DNA from: Streptomyces sp. ISL-43
GTDB taxonomy: Bacteria > Actinomycetota > Actinomycetes > Streptomycetales > Streptomycetaceae
Direction of reading: 5' to 3'
DNA length: 64,000 nucleotides
Assembly: GCF_018614195.1 (NCBI RefSeq)
Contig: NZ_JAGGOT010000091.1
Span: 1-64,000, forward strand
In this document: piece after piece, positions 25,785-34,644 of the stretch
How the letters are laid out: every line of letters starts with the position of its first letter
How positions within the stretch are numbered: position 1 is the first letter of the stretch
The notes under the pieces: model-generated
The model's database searches: none
What the model was told of the DNA's origin: nothing
Seen by the model: the letters and a program-made list of their open reading frames with translations, nothing else
Program-made: the position numbers and the translations under genes

Positions 25785-27368
25785 ATGCCCAGACCACGCC
25801 GCCGACTGGCGAGCACCTGCATCGGCACGGTGACGGCCGGACTGCTCGCCACCGGCGCCGCCCTCGCGGCCCCTGAGGAGGAGGCCGCCGACATCGCCGT
25901 GGGCGCCTATCTCGACTACGGGCCGCGGGGAGTGGCCCGGATCCCGTTCCTGTCGCGCTGGCTGGGCGGCAAGGAGATCCGGGTCGGGCACACCTATCTG
26001 CCGGGTGACCAGTGGGCCGGCATCGAGGGCAAGGTCGACTTCCTGCAGGACTGGGCCGAATGGCGCCAGGAGCGGGACGACCGGCTGTTCGTCCTCAACG
26101 TGCCCATGCAGGAGCGCAACGAGGCCCGCGTCCCCGACTACCAGGTGGCCCGGCTCATCCGGGCGGGCGCGGACGGCGAGTACGACGGGCACTTCAAGAA
26201 GCTCGCCGAGCGACTCGTGGCACTGGGCGTCCCGGACACGGTGATCGTGCTCGGCTGGGAGATGAACGGCGTCACGTACACCCACCGCTGCGGGCCCGAC
26301 CCGGAGAACTGGAAGGTGTACTGGAGGCGCGTCGTCAACACGATGCGCTCCGTCCCCGGCCAGGAGTTCAAGTTCGATTTCACGCCGAACCGCGGCACGG
26401 ACGCGATCGGCTGGACCAAGTGCTACCCGGGCGACGACGTGGTCGACATCGTCGGGATGGATTCGTACGACCAGGCTCCCGGCCGGACCTTCGACGACCA
26501 GATCTCCCAGCCGTACGGGCTCCAGCAGCACGTCGACTTCGCGAAGGCACACGGCAAGGAGATCTCGTACCCGGAGTGGGGCCTGTTCCGCAACGGGGAC
26601 AACCCGGAGTACGTGCGGCGCATGCTGAAGTGGATCGAGCAGCAGAAGCCGCTCTACCACACCATCACCGACTACTGCCCGCACGGCGTGTGGCAGTGCA
26701 AGCAGAACCCGGAGTCGGCGAGGGTCTTCCGCGACGCGCTGACGCCGCAGAAGCCCGGCCCGGTGATCCCGACTCCGGTGATCCCGACTCCGGTGATCCC
26801 GACGCCCGTGGTGCCCACGCCGGTGGTGCCCACGCCGGTGGTCCCGACCCCGCAGATCCCCACACCGGAGATCCCGACGCCGGTCGTCACGCCGCCGCCG
26901 GTCGTCACACCGAGCCCGCTGGTCCCGAGCCCGGAAGTCCCGAGCCCGGAAGTCCCGAGCCCCGACGTCCCGACACCCTCCGTCCCCAGCCCGGAGGCCC
27001 CGGACCCGGACCCGGTCGTCCCGAGCCCCAGCCCGCTGGTGCCGAGCCCCGAGGCCCCGCTCCCCGTCGAGCCGAGCCCGCTGGTCCCGGCCCCCGAGGT
27101 CAGCCCGGTCGTCCCGGAGGTCCCGGCGAGCCCGAGCCCGAGTCCCCTGGTTCCCAAGCCCGACCCGGTGGTCCCGTCCCCGGAACCGTCGCCGGTCGTG
27201 CCGAAGCCCGAGCCGTCCCCGCCGCCCAAGCCGACCCCGGCGCCCGTCAACAGCATCGAGTGGTGCGTGCCGCTCAACTTCGGCGAGTGGCTCTCCACGC
27301 TGGTCGGCAAGCAGGCGGTCTGCATCAAGATCGACTGGGGCATGGACTCCGGCTTCTGGCCCTTCTAG
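25785..27368 (+). CDS. secreted GH26-like beta-mannanase with proline-rich stalk
   Basis: A 527-residue exported protein. A signal peptide (about 1-28) precedes a glycoside hydrolase family 26-like domain (30-320), with predicted acid/base Glu159 (VLGWEMNG) and nucleophile Glu264 (YPEWGLF) and the DSYDQ motif. Residues 325-485 are a Pro-rich stalk of PVIPTP, PVVPTP and PSPEVP repeats. The last 40 residues form a two-cysteine module (WCVPLNFGEWL...CIKIDW). Such enzymes cut or trim beta-mannan-type chains. It faces the polysaccharide genes and may edit the polymer they make. ATG at 25785 follows CGGGAGACGCC. The stalk probably spans the wall; no LPxTG is present. Confidence 0.85.
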   Translation: MPRPRRRLASTCIGTVTAGLLATGAALAAPEEEAADIAVGAYLDYGPRGVARIPFLSRWLGGKEIRVGHTYLPGDQWAGIEGKVDFLQDWAEWRQERDDRLFVLNVPMQERNEARVPDYQVARLIRAGADGEYDGHFKKLAERLVALGVPDTVIVLGWEMNGVTYTHRCGPDPENWKVYWRRVVNTMRSVPGQEFKFDFTPNRGTDAIGWTKCYPGDDVVDIVGMDSYDQAPGRTFDDQISQPYGLQQHVDFAKAHGKEISYPEWGLFRNGDNPEYVRRMLKWIEQQKPLYHTITDYCPHGVWQCKQNPESARVFRDALTPQKPGPVIPTPVIPTPVIPTPVVPTPVVPTPVVPTPQIPTPEIPTPVVTPPPVVTPSPLVPSPEVPSPEVPSPDVPTPSVPSPEAPDPDPVVPSPSPLVPSPEAPLPVEPSPLVPAPEVSPVVPEVPASPSPSPLVPKPDPVVPSPEPSPVVPKPEPSPPPKPTPAPVNSIEWCVPLNFGEWLSTLVGKQAVCIKIDWGMDSGFWPF

Positions 27369-27382
27369 ACGGGGCGGTCGGG

Positions 27383-28528
27383 TCATCGGACCCGCAGTTC
27401 GTTGAGCCGCGCCCGCCAGTCCCTGGCGGCCGGCAACGCCTCCCGCAGTACGTCCACCGCCCGCTCGCGCCCCGTCACCTGCGACTCGTGCAGTCGCAGC
27501 AGGGGCGCGAGCGCGCTCCTGGCCAGCAGGAACCGCTGGTTGACGACCGTCTCGGGCCGCCAGTGGTTCTTGTACGGTTCGTTGCCGCGCAGGAAGCTCA
27601 CCACCGGGCGGCCTTCGGCGAGCGCGCGGCTGGTCTCGTAGCGCAGCAGCAGTGTCGCCACGTCGACCTTGCGGTCGCGCAGGTCCGGGTCGGCCCCGTA
27701 GAGGTAGCCGCCGCTGAGCGCGCCCGACAGCAGCGTGAGGTTGGCGGCCACCACCTTCCCGTCGAGCCGGAACTCGGCCAGCCGCCCCTCCCCGGCCCGC
27801 ACCATCCGCCGGGTGGCCCGCGTCAGGTGCTCTGCGAAGCGCGGCTTGAGGTGCTCGGGGGTCACCCCGCGGCCGCGCCACTGCTTCTCGTGCAGCCGCA
27901 GCAGCGTCCGTACCGCCCGCGGCACTTCCTGCTCGGTGACCTCGTGCTCCTCGATCCCGGCCGCGTCGGTCTTGCGGAGCTTGGCCCGCACCCGCTGCCC
28001 GCCCGAGGCCGGCATCCGCTTGACCAGCTCGTCGAACGGCAGGACGGGCAGCTCCATGCAGGTGGAGTCGGTCAGCTTGCTGCCGATCCCGGGCCACGCC
28101 GCGTACACCGCCTCGGCGGCGGCGCCGGGCCGTACCTCGCGCAGGTCGACGACCGCGCCCCGGGCGGCCCGGTGCAGGCCGCGGGCCAGCGCCGGGACGA
28201 CCGCTGCGGCGTGGTCGGCCGCGACCAGGACGTCGAAGTAGTCGGTGATGCCCCCGCCGAGCGGTACGAGCAGCGGCAGCGGCCGGTGTACGAGCATCAG
28301 CGCGGCGGCGCCGACCAGTTCCTCCCCGCGCCGCACGAGGACGATCCGCAGCCGGCCTTCCTTGCCGTAGGACAGCCACCAGGAGTGCAGCCACGCGTGG
28401 CTCTGGAACGGGGTGGCGGTGGGACAGTCGCGGACGAGCCGGTTCCACGGCTCCTCCAGCGCGGCGAACTGCCGGGGGTCGCGGCACAGCGTGACCGACA
28501 GGGCAGCCCCGGCGGAGCCCGACGTCAT
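27383..28528 (-). CDS. GNAT/FemAB-like acyltransferase (CelD/BioF2 type)
   Basis: A 381-residue protein of the Acetyltransf_6 (CelD/BioF2-like) GNAT group: N-terminal FQSHAWLHSWWLSYGK, central GQRVRAKLRKTDAAGI, and a C-terminal acyl-CoA or aminoacyl-binding region with GGYLYGADPDLRDRKVDVA and VVSFLRGNEPYKNHW. Members in exopolysaccharide clusters acylate or aminoacylate the sugar polymer. Its ATG overlaps the stop of the Wzz-like gene (ATGA), so it is in the same operon. It converges with the mannanase-like gene, 14 bases apart. Confidence 0.85.
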   Translation of the reverse strand: MTSGSAGAALSVTLCRDPRQFAALEEPWNRLVRDCPTATPFQSHAWLHSWWLSYGKEGRLRIVLVRRGEELVGAAALMLVHRPLPLLVPLGGGITDYFDVLVAADHAAAVVPALARGLHRAARGAVVDLREVRPGAAAEAVYAAWPGIGSKLTDSTCMELPVLPFDELVKRMPASGGQRVRAKLRKTDAAGIEEHEVTEQEVPRAVRTLLRLHEKQWRGRGVTPEHLKPRFAEHLTRATRRMVRAGEGRLAEFRLDGKVVAANLTLLSGALSGGYLYGADPDLRDRKVDVATLLLRYETSRALAEGRPVVSFLRGNEPYKNHWRPETVVNQRFLLARSALAPLLRLHESQVTGRERAVDVLREALPAARDWRARLNELRVR

Positions 28529-29226
28529 CGCACGGACTCCTTCTCCTTGGTCTCGCTGTGGTCGCCCTGCGCGGGGAGCGAGGCGAACTCGCCGACGACG
28601 ACGGTGCCGGAGTCCTCGCCGCCGCCCTCGCCCTCGTTCTTGCGCCGCGCGGGCCGGGCCAGCATCCACAGCCCGCCCAGCAGCCCGCCGGCGCACAGGC
28701 CGACGGCCCCGCTGAGCTTGGGCGAGGCCGAGGCGGGGTCCGAGGGTGCGACGGCCTGGTTGAACAGGAGCAGCTGCACGCCGGTGTTCTTGGCGGCCTG
28801 GTTGCTGCTCAGCGACAGGGCGTCGGCGACCGCGTTCGCGATGTCGGCGGCCTCGCCCGCGCTCTTCGCGGTCCCGGTGATGGCGATCATCGGGGACTCG
28901 GGGGAGGTCTCGGCGCGGACCTGCGTGCGCAGCTGCTGTACGCCGACGCCCGCGCGGGGCTGGGCGTACGCGAGGGTGGAGCTGCTGGTGGCGATACGGG
29001 CGTAGGCCTGGGCGAAGCCCAGCGCGGTGGCCGGCTCGGTGGTGTCGTCGGGTACCGCGACGACGTAGCTGGTGGCGGCGTACTCGGGTGCCTTGAGCAC
29101 CCCGTACGCCCCGCCGGCGGCCAGCCCCAGCAGCGCGGCGGCGGGCAGCGGCCACCACACGGGGGGCGGCAGCAGCCGTACCCGGCGCCGGTGGGTGGAC
29201 TTCTTCTGATCGGCGGTGTCAGCCAT
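28525..29226 (-). CDS. Wzz-like polysaccharide chain-length/export regulator
   Basis: A 233-residue membrane protein with a short basic N-terminus, TM1 about 24-46 (WWPLPAAALLGLAAGGAYGV), an extracytoplasmic helical domain of about 120 residues, and TM2 about 172-190 (GAVGLCAGGLLGGLWMLARP), then an acidic tail. This is the two-helix layout of Wzz/CapA chain-length determinants, lacking the tyrosine-kinase half. ATG at 29226 follows GGAAAGAGGCAC. It should control polymer length with the O-antigen-ligase-like polymerase. Confidence 0.83.
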   Translation of the reverse strand: MADTADQKKSTHRRRVRLLPPPVWWPLPAAALLGLAAGGAYGVLKAPEYAATSYVVAVPDDTTEPATALGFAQAYARIATSSSTLAYAQPRAGVGVQQLRTQVRAETSPESPMIAITGTAKSAGEAADIANAVADALSLSSNQAAKNTGVQLLLFNQAVAPSDPASASPKLSGAVGLCAGGLLGGLWMLARPARRKNEGEGGGEDSGTVVVGEFASLPAQGDHSETKEKESVR

Positions 29227-29297
29227 GTGCGTGCCTCTTTCCTGGTGGAGGGGTGGTTGGTGCGGTCCCCGTACGAGGACCCCTGCAGGGGGACGGA

Positions 29298-30668
29298 TCA
29301 GCCGGTCTCGCCGTCCGGCGGGCCGTCGCCGGCCCGACCCGCGGCGCTCGTCGCCGGCGCGGCCCCTTCGGGCTCCCGTCCGGCGGCAGCCGGGAAGGCC
29401 TCGGGGCCCGCGTCCAGCCCCGCCCGGGGGCCCTTCCCGGCGGTGGCCGGGGGAGTCGGGGGCGCGGGTGTCCGGGGGCCGGCCCCCGGCAACGGCGCCG
29501 CGGCGTCCGGCACCGCCCCCGCCCTGCGGTCCCGGGCCGACGAAGTGGTCATCGCCAGGTCGTAGACGGCACGCAGCTGCGCCGCGCTCCGCGCGATGTC
29601 GTAGCGCCGCACCACCGAGGGCGGCGGCAGCCGGCGGGCGCCCGCCTCCATGTGCCCCCGCAGCGCGGCGACCAGTTCCTCCGTGCCCGTGCCGATCCGC
29701 CGCGCCCCCGGCGCCTGCGCCGCCGGCAGGTCGTCGATCGCCGGGCACGTCACGTGCAGCACCGGCAGCCCGGCGGCGAGGGCCTCGACCACCGCCAGCC
29801 CGAAGGCCTCCTCTCGCGACGGGGACACGAAGACGTCCATAGCGGCGAGCAGCGCCGGGATCCCGGGCGTCCGGCCGTCCGTGCTGTCGCCCAGCGAGTC
29901 CCGCTCGCCCAGCAGGTGGATCCGGCTCTGCGCCCCCAGCTCCGCGGCGAGCAGCCGCAGCGACGCCCGCTCGGGGCCGTCCCCGGCCAGCAGCAGGTGC
30001 GCCCCGGGCAGGGCCGCCACCGCCCGGACCAGCGCGTCGAACCGCTTGCCCGGTACGAGCCGCCCGACGCCGCCGACCACGAAGGCCCGCTCCGGCAGCC
30101 CGGTCCGGGCCCGCGTGACCCGCCGTACGCCTTCGTCGAAGCGGAACCGCACGGCTTCGATCCCGTTCGGCACCACGTGCACCCGCCCGGCCGGCACCCC
30201 CCAGGCCTCCAGCCGGGCCGCCACCGTGTCCGAGACCGCCACCGTCGCCGCGCCGAGCCGCTCGCTCGCCAGGTACAGCGCCCGTACTCCGCCGGACAGC
30301 GGCCGGCCCTCGATCTCGCCGTTTCCCAGGGAGTGTTCGGTGGCCACGCTCACGCCCACGCCCGCCATCCGGGCCGCGATGCGCCCGTACACGCAGGCCC
30401 GGTACAGGTGCGTGTGGACCAGGTCGTACCGGCCGCGCCGGATGAACTTGACCATCCTCGGCAGCGCACCCAGGTCCCGGTTGCCGCGCATCCCGAGGTG
30501 CACGACCCGGACCCCGTCCGCCCGCAGCCCCTCGGCCACCGGCCCGGGGTTGGTCAGCGTCAGCACGTCGCACCGCATCGGCATGTGCCGTAGCAGCAGT
30601 CGCAGTTGCTGCTCGGCGCCGCCGACGCCCAGGCCCGTGATGATGTGCAGCACCTTGTCCGCGCTCAC
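29298..30668 (-). CDS. GT4 glycosyltransferase with extended C-terminal tail
   Basis: A 456-residue glycosyltransferase with the GT4/GT-B pattern: N-terminal ITGLGVGGAEQQLRLLLRHM, HTHLYRACVYGRIAA, the donor-binding VGRLVPGKRFDALVRA, and the E-x7-E catalytic region PSREEAFGLAVVEALAAGLP. It adds a sugar from a nucleotide-sugar to a lipid-linked intermediate on the cytoplasmic side. GTG at 30668 overlaps the deacetylase stop. The last 75 residues are Ala/Pro/Gly-rich, and part of them is encoded by a dispersed repeat (29461-29505), so the functional protein may originally have ended near residue 385. Confidence 0.9.
   Translation of the reverse strand: MSADKVLHIITGLGVGGAEQQLRLLLRHMPMRCDVLTLTNPGPVAEGLRADGVRVVHLGMRGNRDLGALPRMVKFIRRGRYDLVHTHLYRACVYGRIAARMAGVGVSVATEHSLGNGEIEGRPLSGGVRALYLASERLGAATVAVSDTVAARLEAWGVPAGRVHVVPNGIEAVRFRFDEGVRRVTRARTGLPERAFVVGGVGRLVPGKRFDALVRAVAALPGAHLLLAGDGPERASLRLLAAELGAQSRIHLLGERDSLGDSTDGRTPGIPALLAAMDVFVSPSREEAFGLAVVEALAAGLPVLHVTCPAIDDLPAAQAPGARRIGTGTEELVAALRGHMEAGARRLPPPSVVRRYDIARSAAQLRAVYDLAMTTSSARDRRAGAVPDAAAPLPGAGPRTPAPPTPPATAGKGPRAGLDAGPEAFPAAAGREPEGAAPATSAAGRAGDGPPDGETG
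29461..29505 (+). repeat. dispersed repeat copy inside the glycosyltransferase 3' end
   Basis: The stretch ggcgcgggtgtccgggggcc, followed by the complementary ggcccccgg and aacggcgccgcggcg, closely matches the intergenic element at 16532-16595 (same order: GGCGCGGG, dyad, CGGCAACGGCGCCGC). Here it lies antisense within codons for the Ala/Pro-rich tail of the glycosyltransferase. Confidence 0.6.
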
Positions 30669-31441
30669 AAGTGCACCACCCGTCGCAGCTCCCGCACCTG
30701 GTGGCGCAGCTGCTTGATCCGCAGTCGCGGCCCGCCGTCGGCCTGGCTGATGTGCGTACGGGGCATCGCGTGCGGCCCGGCGAGGTGCCCGGGGTCGATG
30801 GCGCAGGCGTAGCCGTACCCGGCGTCCCGGGTCGCGGCGACGACCCGGGCGTCGAGGTGCCCGTACGGGTAGCAGAACCCGGCGGGCAGCGACCCGGTCA
30901 GCTCCCGGATCAGCTCGCGGCTGCCCCGCAGCTCCTGCTGCAGTACGTCGTCGGGGGCCGCGGTGAGGTCCTGGTGGAGCAGCCCGTGCGAGCCGATCTC
31001 CTGGCCGGCGGCGGCGACTTCGCGGATCCCCTCGGCGGTGAGCAGGGCCTTGCGGGGGCCGAGCGGGTCCCAGACGTTGTCGACGCCGAGCCGCCCGGGG
31101 AGCACGAAGAGCGTGGCGGTGCAGTCGTAGCGGCGCAGCAGCGGCAGGGCGCGGGTCAGGAAGTCGGCGTACCCGTCGTCGAAGGTCAGGCCGACCAGCC
31201 CGGCGCCCTGCCCGGCGGCGCGGGCCCGCAGCAGCTCGCCGACGGACACCCCGCGCAGGCGCCGGGAGCGCAGCCACAGCAGCTGGGCCTCCAGCGCGTT
31301 CGGGGTGACGGTGATGCCGTACGGGTCCTCGGCGGGATCGGTGAACTCGGCGACGGAGTGGTACATCAGGACCCACGGCGATGTGGTGCGGCGGGCGGGG
31401 AGCACCGCGGCGGGGGGAGCCGTGTCGGTGTCAGCGGGCAT
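30665..31441 (-). CDS. polysaccharide deacetylase (NodB domain)
   Basis: A 258-residue carbohydrate esterase family 4 protein. The NodB motifs are intact: LTFDDGYADF (catalytic base and metal Asp), SHGLLHQDLT (metal-binding SHxxxH) and FCYPYGHLD. It removes N- or O-acetyl groups from a sugar polymer using a divalent metal. No signal peptide is evident, which suggests action on a cytoplasmic lipid-linked intermediate or export by another route. Its start overlaps the MurJ-like stop by 11 bases and its end overlaps the glycosyltransferase start. Confidence 0.9.
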   Translation of the reverse strand: MPADTDTAPPAAVLPARRTTSPWVLMYHSVAEFTDPAEDPYGITVTPNALEAQLLWLRSRRLRGVSVGELLRARAAGQGAGLVGLTFDDGYADFLTRALPLLRRYDCTATLFVLPGRLGVDNVWDPLGPRKALLTAEGIREVAAAGQEIGSHGLLHQDLTAAPDDVLQQELRGSRELIRELTGSLPAGFCYPYGHLDARVVAATRDAGYGYACAIDPGHLAGPHAMPRTHISQADGGPRLRIKQLRHQVRELRRVVHL

Positions 31442-33278
31442 TGCGGAACCTCTGGGTGAGCTGGGAGGTGAGGTGAGCGGTGAGCTGGGCGATCTGGGCG
31501 GGCAGGGCGGTGATCTCCAGTGCCCGTATGGCCATGCCGGTTGCCCCGAACATGGCCGGGACGAGCAGGCAGCCGAGTGCGGCGCTGACCGTCGGGTCGG
31601 GGATCATCGGCCCGGCGATCCAGCCGGTGGCGCAGGCAGCGACGGCTGCGACCGAGAGCCGGCCGATGCTGACGGCGACCCGCCGGACCTGGATGGCGAT
31701 GATCCGCGAGCCGAGTCCGGTGAGCAGCAGCCCGGCGGTGGTGGAGATGCCGGCGGCGTTGGCCGCGGCGATCCCGTAGGTGCCCCACCAGCCGACGGCG
31801 AAGGCTCCGGCCACGATGTTGACGAGGAGCCCGGCGCCCATCGCGAGCGCCGGGAACCAGATGGGCCGGGCGGTCGAGAAGAAGGGCCGGGACAGCGCCC
31901 CGACGAGGCAGTGGCCGAGCAGGCCGAGGCCGTAGACCCGCATGACGGAGGCGGTGGCCTCGGTGTCCTGGTGGGTGAACGCCCCGCGTTCGAAGAGCAC
32001 TTGGATGATCTGGGGCGCGTACCCGATGACGAGTGCGGTGCCCATGAGGACGGCGAGGGAAGCGAGCGCGAGGTCCTGTTCGACGCGCCGCCGGGCCTTC
32101 TCCCGTTCGCCGCCGGCCATGGCCTGGGCGACGACGGGGAAGGTGACGGTGCAGATCATCAGGGACAGCACCATCGGCATCTGGGCGACTTTTTGCGCGT
32201 AGTTGAGGTGCGAGATGGCGCCGGGAGGCAGGGATGCGGCGAGGAACCGCTCGACCAGGACCTGCGACTGGCGGAAGACCGCGAAGAAGATGACCGGCGC
32301 GATGACCCCGAAGGCGATCAGCGTCGGCCGGTCCCGGTCCCGCTGGCTGCGCGGGGCGCCCTTGGCGCGGGTCGGGCCGAAGCCCACGTTGCGGATGAAG
32401 GCGGGCAGTTGGACCAGAGCCATCAGCACTCCGCCGATGGCGACCCCGGCGGCGGCGGCCCGCACCCCCCACAGGGCGTGCAGGGCCACCATGGTCCCGA
32501 TGATGCCCACGTTGTACGAGACGTAGATGGCGGCGGGCGGCACGAAGGAGCGGTGCGCTCTGAGCGCGGCGCTGAAGTAGCCGGCGATCCCGAAGGACAG
32601 CACGGTCAGTGCGGTCAGCCGGGTGCATTCGACGGCGAGTCCGGGGTCGGGCAGCCCGGGCGCGAGCACGCCCACGACGAGCGGCGCGGCGACGATGAGC
32701 ACGGACGCGACGGCGGCCAGGAACACCGCGAGCCGGGGCAGCGTCGCCCCCACCAGCAGCCGTACGGGATCCTGCGCGCGGGCCTCCTTGCGGGTGAGCC
32801 CGGCCCTGCTGGCGGCCCGGCGGGCCAGTGCGTGGCTGAACGCGGGCACCATCAGCAGCGCCATGGCGTCCTCGATCAGCAGCGTCGAGGCCATCTCGGG
32901 GACGGTCCAGGAGATGAGGAAGGCGTCGCTGTCGTGGCCCGCGCCGAAGAGGTGCGCGATGGTCTGGTCCCGGACCAGCCCGAAGACCGCCCCGGCGGCG
33001 GTCAGCCCGGCGGTCACGGCGGCGGCCTTGGCGAGGCCGCTCCCGGCGCTGCCGCTCGCCAGGCGGGCGCTCCCGTCCGACGGCGCTCGCGGGGGGCGCC
33101 GGCCCGGCGCCTTGCCCCTGCCGGGTCCGGCCGCCCGGCCGGCGGCGGAGCCGGACGTCGCGGCAGGCACGGCGGGGGCGGCGGCGGAGCCGTCGGCCGG
33201 GTGTGGCGGACGGCCCGCAGTCGCGGCGACCTCGGTCGCCGCGACTGCGGGCCGCCGCCAGGGCGTGGTATCCGTCAC
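31431..33278 (-). CDS. MurJ/MviN-family lipid-linked saccharide flippase
   Basis: A 615-residue membrane protein with about 14 helices after an 80-residue Ala/Pro/Gly-rich N-terminus. It has MATE/MOP-superfamily hallmarks of MurJ (GLVRDQTIAHLFGAG, SDAFLISWTVPEM, FSHALARR, VLFERGAFTHQDT). In this locus it most likely flips the undecaprenyl-linked repeat unit across the membrane (Wzx-like role) rather than being the housekeeping lipid II flippase. GTG at 33278 overlaps the upstream stop (GTGA). A 42-nt perfect palindrome covers codons 9-22, so either translation starts further in or expression is attenuated. Confidence 0.88.
   Translation of the reverse strand: MTDTTPWRRPAVAATEVAATAGRPPHPADGSAAAPAVPAATSGSAAGRAAGPGRGKAPGRRPPRAPSDGSARLASGSAGSGLAKAAAVTAGLTAAGAVFGLVRDQTIAHLFGAGHDSDAFLISWTVPEMASTLLIEDAMALLMVPAFSHALARRAASRAGLTRKEARAQDPVRLLVGATLPRLAVFLAAVASVLIVAAPLVVGVLAPGLPDPGLAVECTRLTALTVLSFGIAGYFSAALRAHRSFVPPAAIYVSYNVGIIGTMVALHALWGVRAAAAGVAIGGVLMALVQLPAFIRNVGFGPTRAKGAPRSQRDRDRPTLIAFGVIAPVIFFAVFRQSQVLVERFLAASLPPGAISHLNYAQKVAQMPMVLSLMICTVTFPVVAQAMAGGEREKARRRVEQDLALASLAVLMGTALVIGYAPQIIQVLFERGAFTHQDTEATASVMRVYGLGLLGHCLVGALSRPFFSTARPIWFPALAMGAGLLVNIVAGAFAVGWWGTYGIAAANAAGISTTAGLLLTGLGSRIIAIQVRRVAVSIGRLSVAAVAACATGWIAGPMIPDPTVSAALGCLLVPAMFGATGMAIRALEITALPAQIAQLTAHLTSQLTQRFRNAR
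33212..33253. repeat. 42-nt perfect palindrome at the start of the flippase gene
   Basis: Arms of 20 bases (33212-33231 and 33234-33253) are exact complements around a 2-base centre. It lies 22 bases beyond the stop of the polymerase gene, where a terminator would be expected, but falls inside the first codons of the overlapping flippase gene. It could be an attenuator or partial terminator. Confidence 0.75.
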
Positions 33279-34642
33279 CGGCCGGCCGCACCCTCAGGGG
33301 CCGCAGCCCCGGCCGCCGGCCCCGGCCGGCCGCCGGAGGGCAGCGCCCACCAGCCGGCCAGGCCGATGATCACCCCGGTCAGGACGGTGGAAGGGCCGCC
33401 GATGTCCGCGTAGAGGAAGTCGGTCAGCTGCCAGACGAGCAGCCCGATCGCGACCAGTCCGCAGTCGCGCAGCGCGGCGCCCCCGACGAGGCACCTGCGC
33501 AGGCCCGCCACCAGCAGCGCCAGCCAGCCGCCCGCCAGCGCGATCAGCCCGATCAGCCCCTGCTCGCTGAGCACCAGCAGGTACATGTTGTGCGGGGACA
33601 GCAACGGCTGGCGGATGTACGCCTGTCCCGCGCCGGCGGTGTCGCTGCCCGAGGACAGGGCCAGCCCGGAGTGCGAGTCCCGGTTGGCCGGGAAGCCCTT
33701 GAGCCCCACGCCCACCGCGGGCCGCTCGCGCCACATCGACCCGGCGGCGGCCCACATCGTGTAGCGGTCGGTCACCGACTGGTCGGGGGCGTCCGAGACC
33801 TGCGTGATCGAGGTCAGCCGCTCCGCCACCATCGCGGAGCCGACGCCGAACCCGCCCACGAGCACCACTCCCACGGCGGCCAGGGCGACCAGCACCTTCA
33901 GGGCCCGCCGGATCCCGGCCAGCGCCATCACCAGCCCGGCGGCGCCGAAGGTCGCGATCCACGCGCCCCGGCTGAAGGACAGCACCAGCGGGACCATCAG
34001 GACCAGCGCCGCCGCGCCCGAGGCCCGCCGGACCCGCGCCGGCAGTCCCGGCGCGAGCGCCGCGGCCGTCGCGACGACCAGCCCGTAGGCGACGACCGTG
34101 GCCATGCCCATGACGTCGCCGGGTCCGAAGGTGCCCACGGCGCGGATGTCCTCGCCCTGGTAGGAGGCCCCCGTGTGGGTGGCGAACTGCACCACGCCCA
34201 CCGCGCCTTGGACCAGCGCCAGCACCACGAAGCAGCCGGCGGCCAGCCGGAACTCCCCGGCGTCGCGCACCAGCAGCACGATCGCCGCCGGTACCAGCAC
34301 GAAGACCTGGAGGTAGCGCACGAAGCCGGGCAGGGCCGCGTACGGGTCCCCCGCGGTCACGGTCGAGACGGCGAGCCCGACGGCGGGCAGGCCGAGGACG
34401 AGCACCGCCAGCGGGGTCAGGGTCCGCACCCGGCCCCGAAGGGCCTGGATCCCGCAGACGAAGACGAGCAGCAGCGAGGCTGCGTCGGCGGGGCCGACCT
34501 TCCCGGAGGCGGTCGCGTCACCCGCCGGCAGCGGGGCGAGGAGGGCCAGTACGGTCGCGGCGAGCGGCAGCATCGGCCAGTGCCGGCGCAGCAGATCGGC
34601 GGTGTCCGGGCGGGCCCAGGACGTCGGTGCGGCAAGGCTCAT
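33275..34642 (-). CDS. O-antigen ligase/polymerase-like membrane protein
   Basis: A 455-residue protein with about 11 membrane helices and the Wzy/WaaL signatures: LSFSRGAWIATFGAAGLVMA in the middle, a large external loop with YTMWAAAGSMWRERPAVGVG and PLLSPHNMYLLVLSEQGLIG (the H-N of this motif is typical of O-antigen ligase domains). It polymerises or ligates lipid-linked repeat units outside the membrane. ATG at 34642 lies two bases after the sugar-transferase stop with a G-rich ribosome-binding site overlapping it. Confidence 0.88.
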   Translation of the reverse strand: MSLAAPTSWARPDTADLLRRHWPMLPLAATVLALLAPLPAGDATASGKVGPADAASLLLVFVCGIQALRGRVRTLTPLAVLVLGLPAVGLAVSTVTAGDPYAALPGFVRYLQVFVLVPAAIVLLVRDAGEFRLAAGCFVVLALVQGAVGVVQFATHTGASYQGEDIRAVGTFGPGDVMGMATVVAYGLVVATAAALAPGLPARVRRASGAAALVLMVPLVLSFSRGAWIATFGAAGLVMALAGIRRALKVLVALAAVGVVLVGGFGVGSAMVAERLTSITQVSDAPDQSVTDRYTMWAAAGSMWRERPAVGVGLKGFPANRDSHSGLALSSGSDTAGAGQAYIRQPLLSPHNMYLLVLSEQGLIGLIALAGGWLALLVAGLRRCLVGGAALRDCGLVAIGLLVWQLTDFLYADIGGPSTVLTGVIIGLAGWWALPSGGRPGPAAGAAAPEGAAGR

Positions 34643-34644
34643 GC

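Noticed and set aside
26761-27240. Short spaced repeats (ccggtgatcccgactccggt-type) considered as a CRISPR array
   Set aside because: They are in frame within a clear secreted enzyme and encode PVIPTP units; unit length and degeneracy do not fit repeat-spacer structure. The Gly-rich antisense frame over the same DNA is likewise a shadow.
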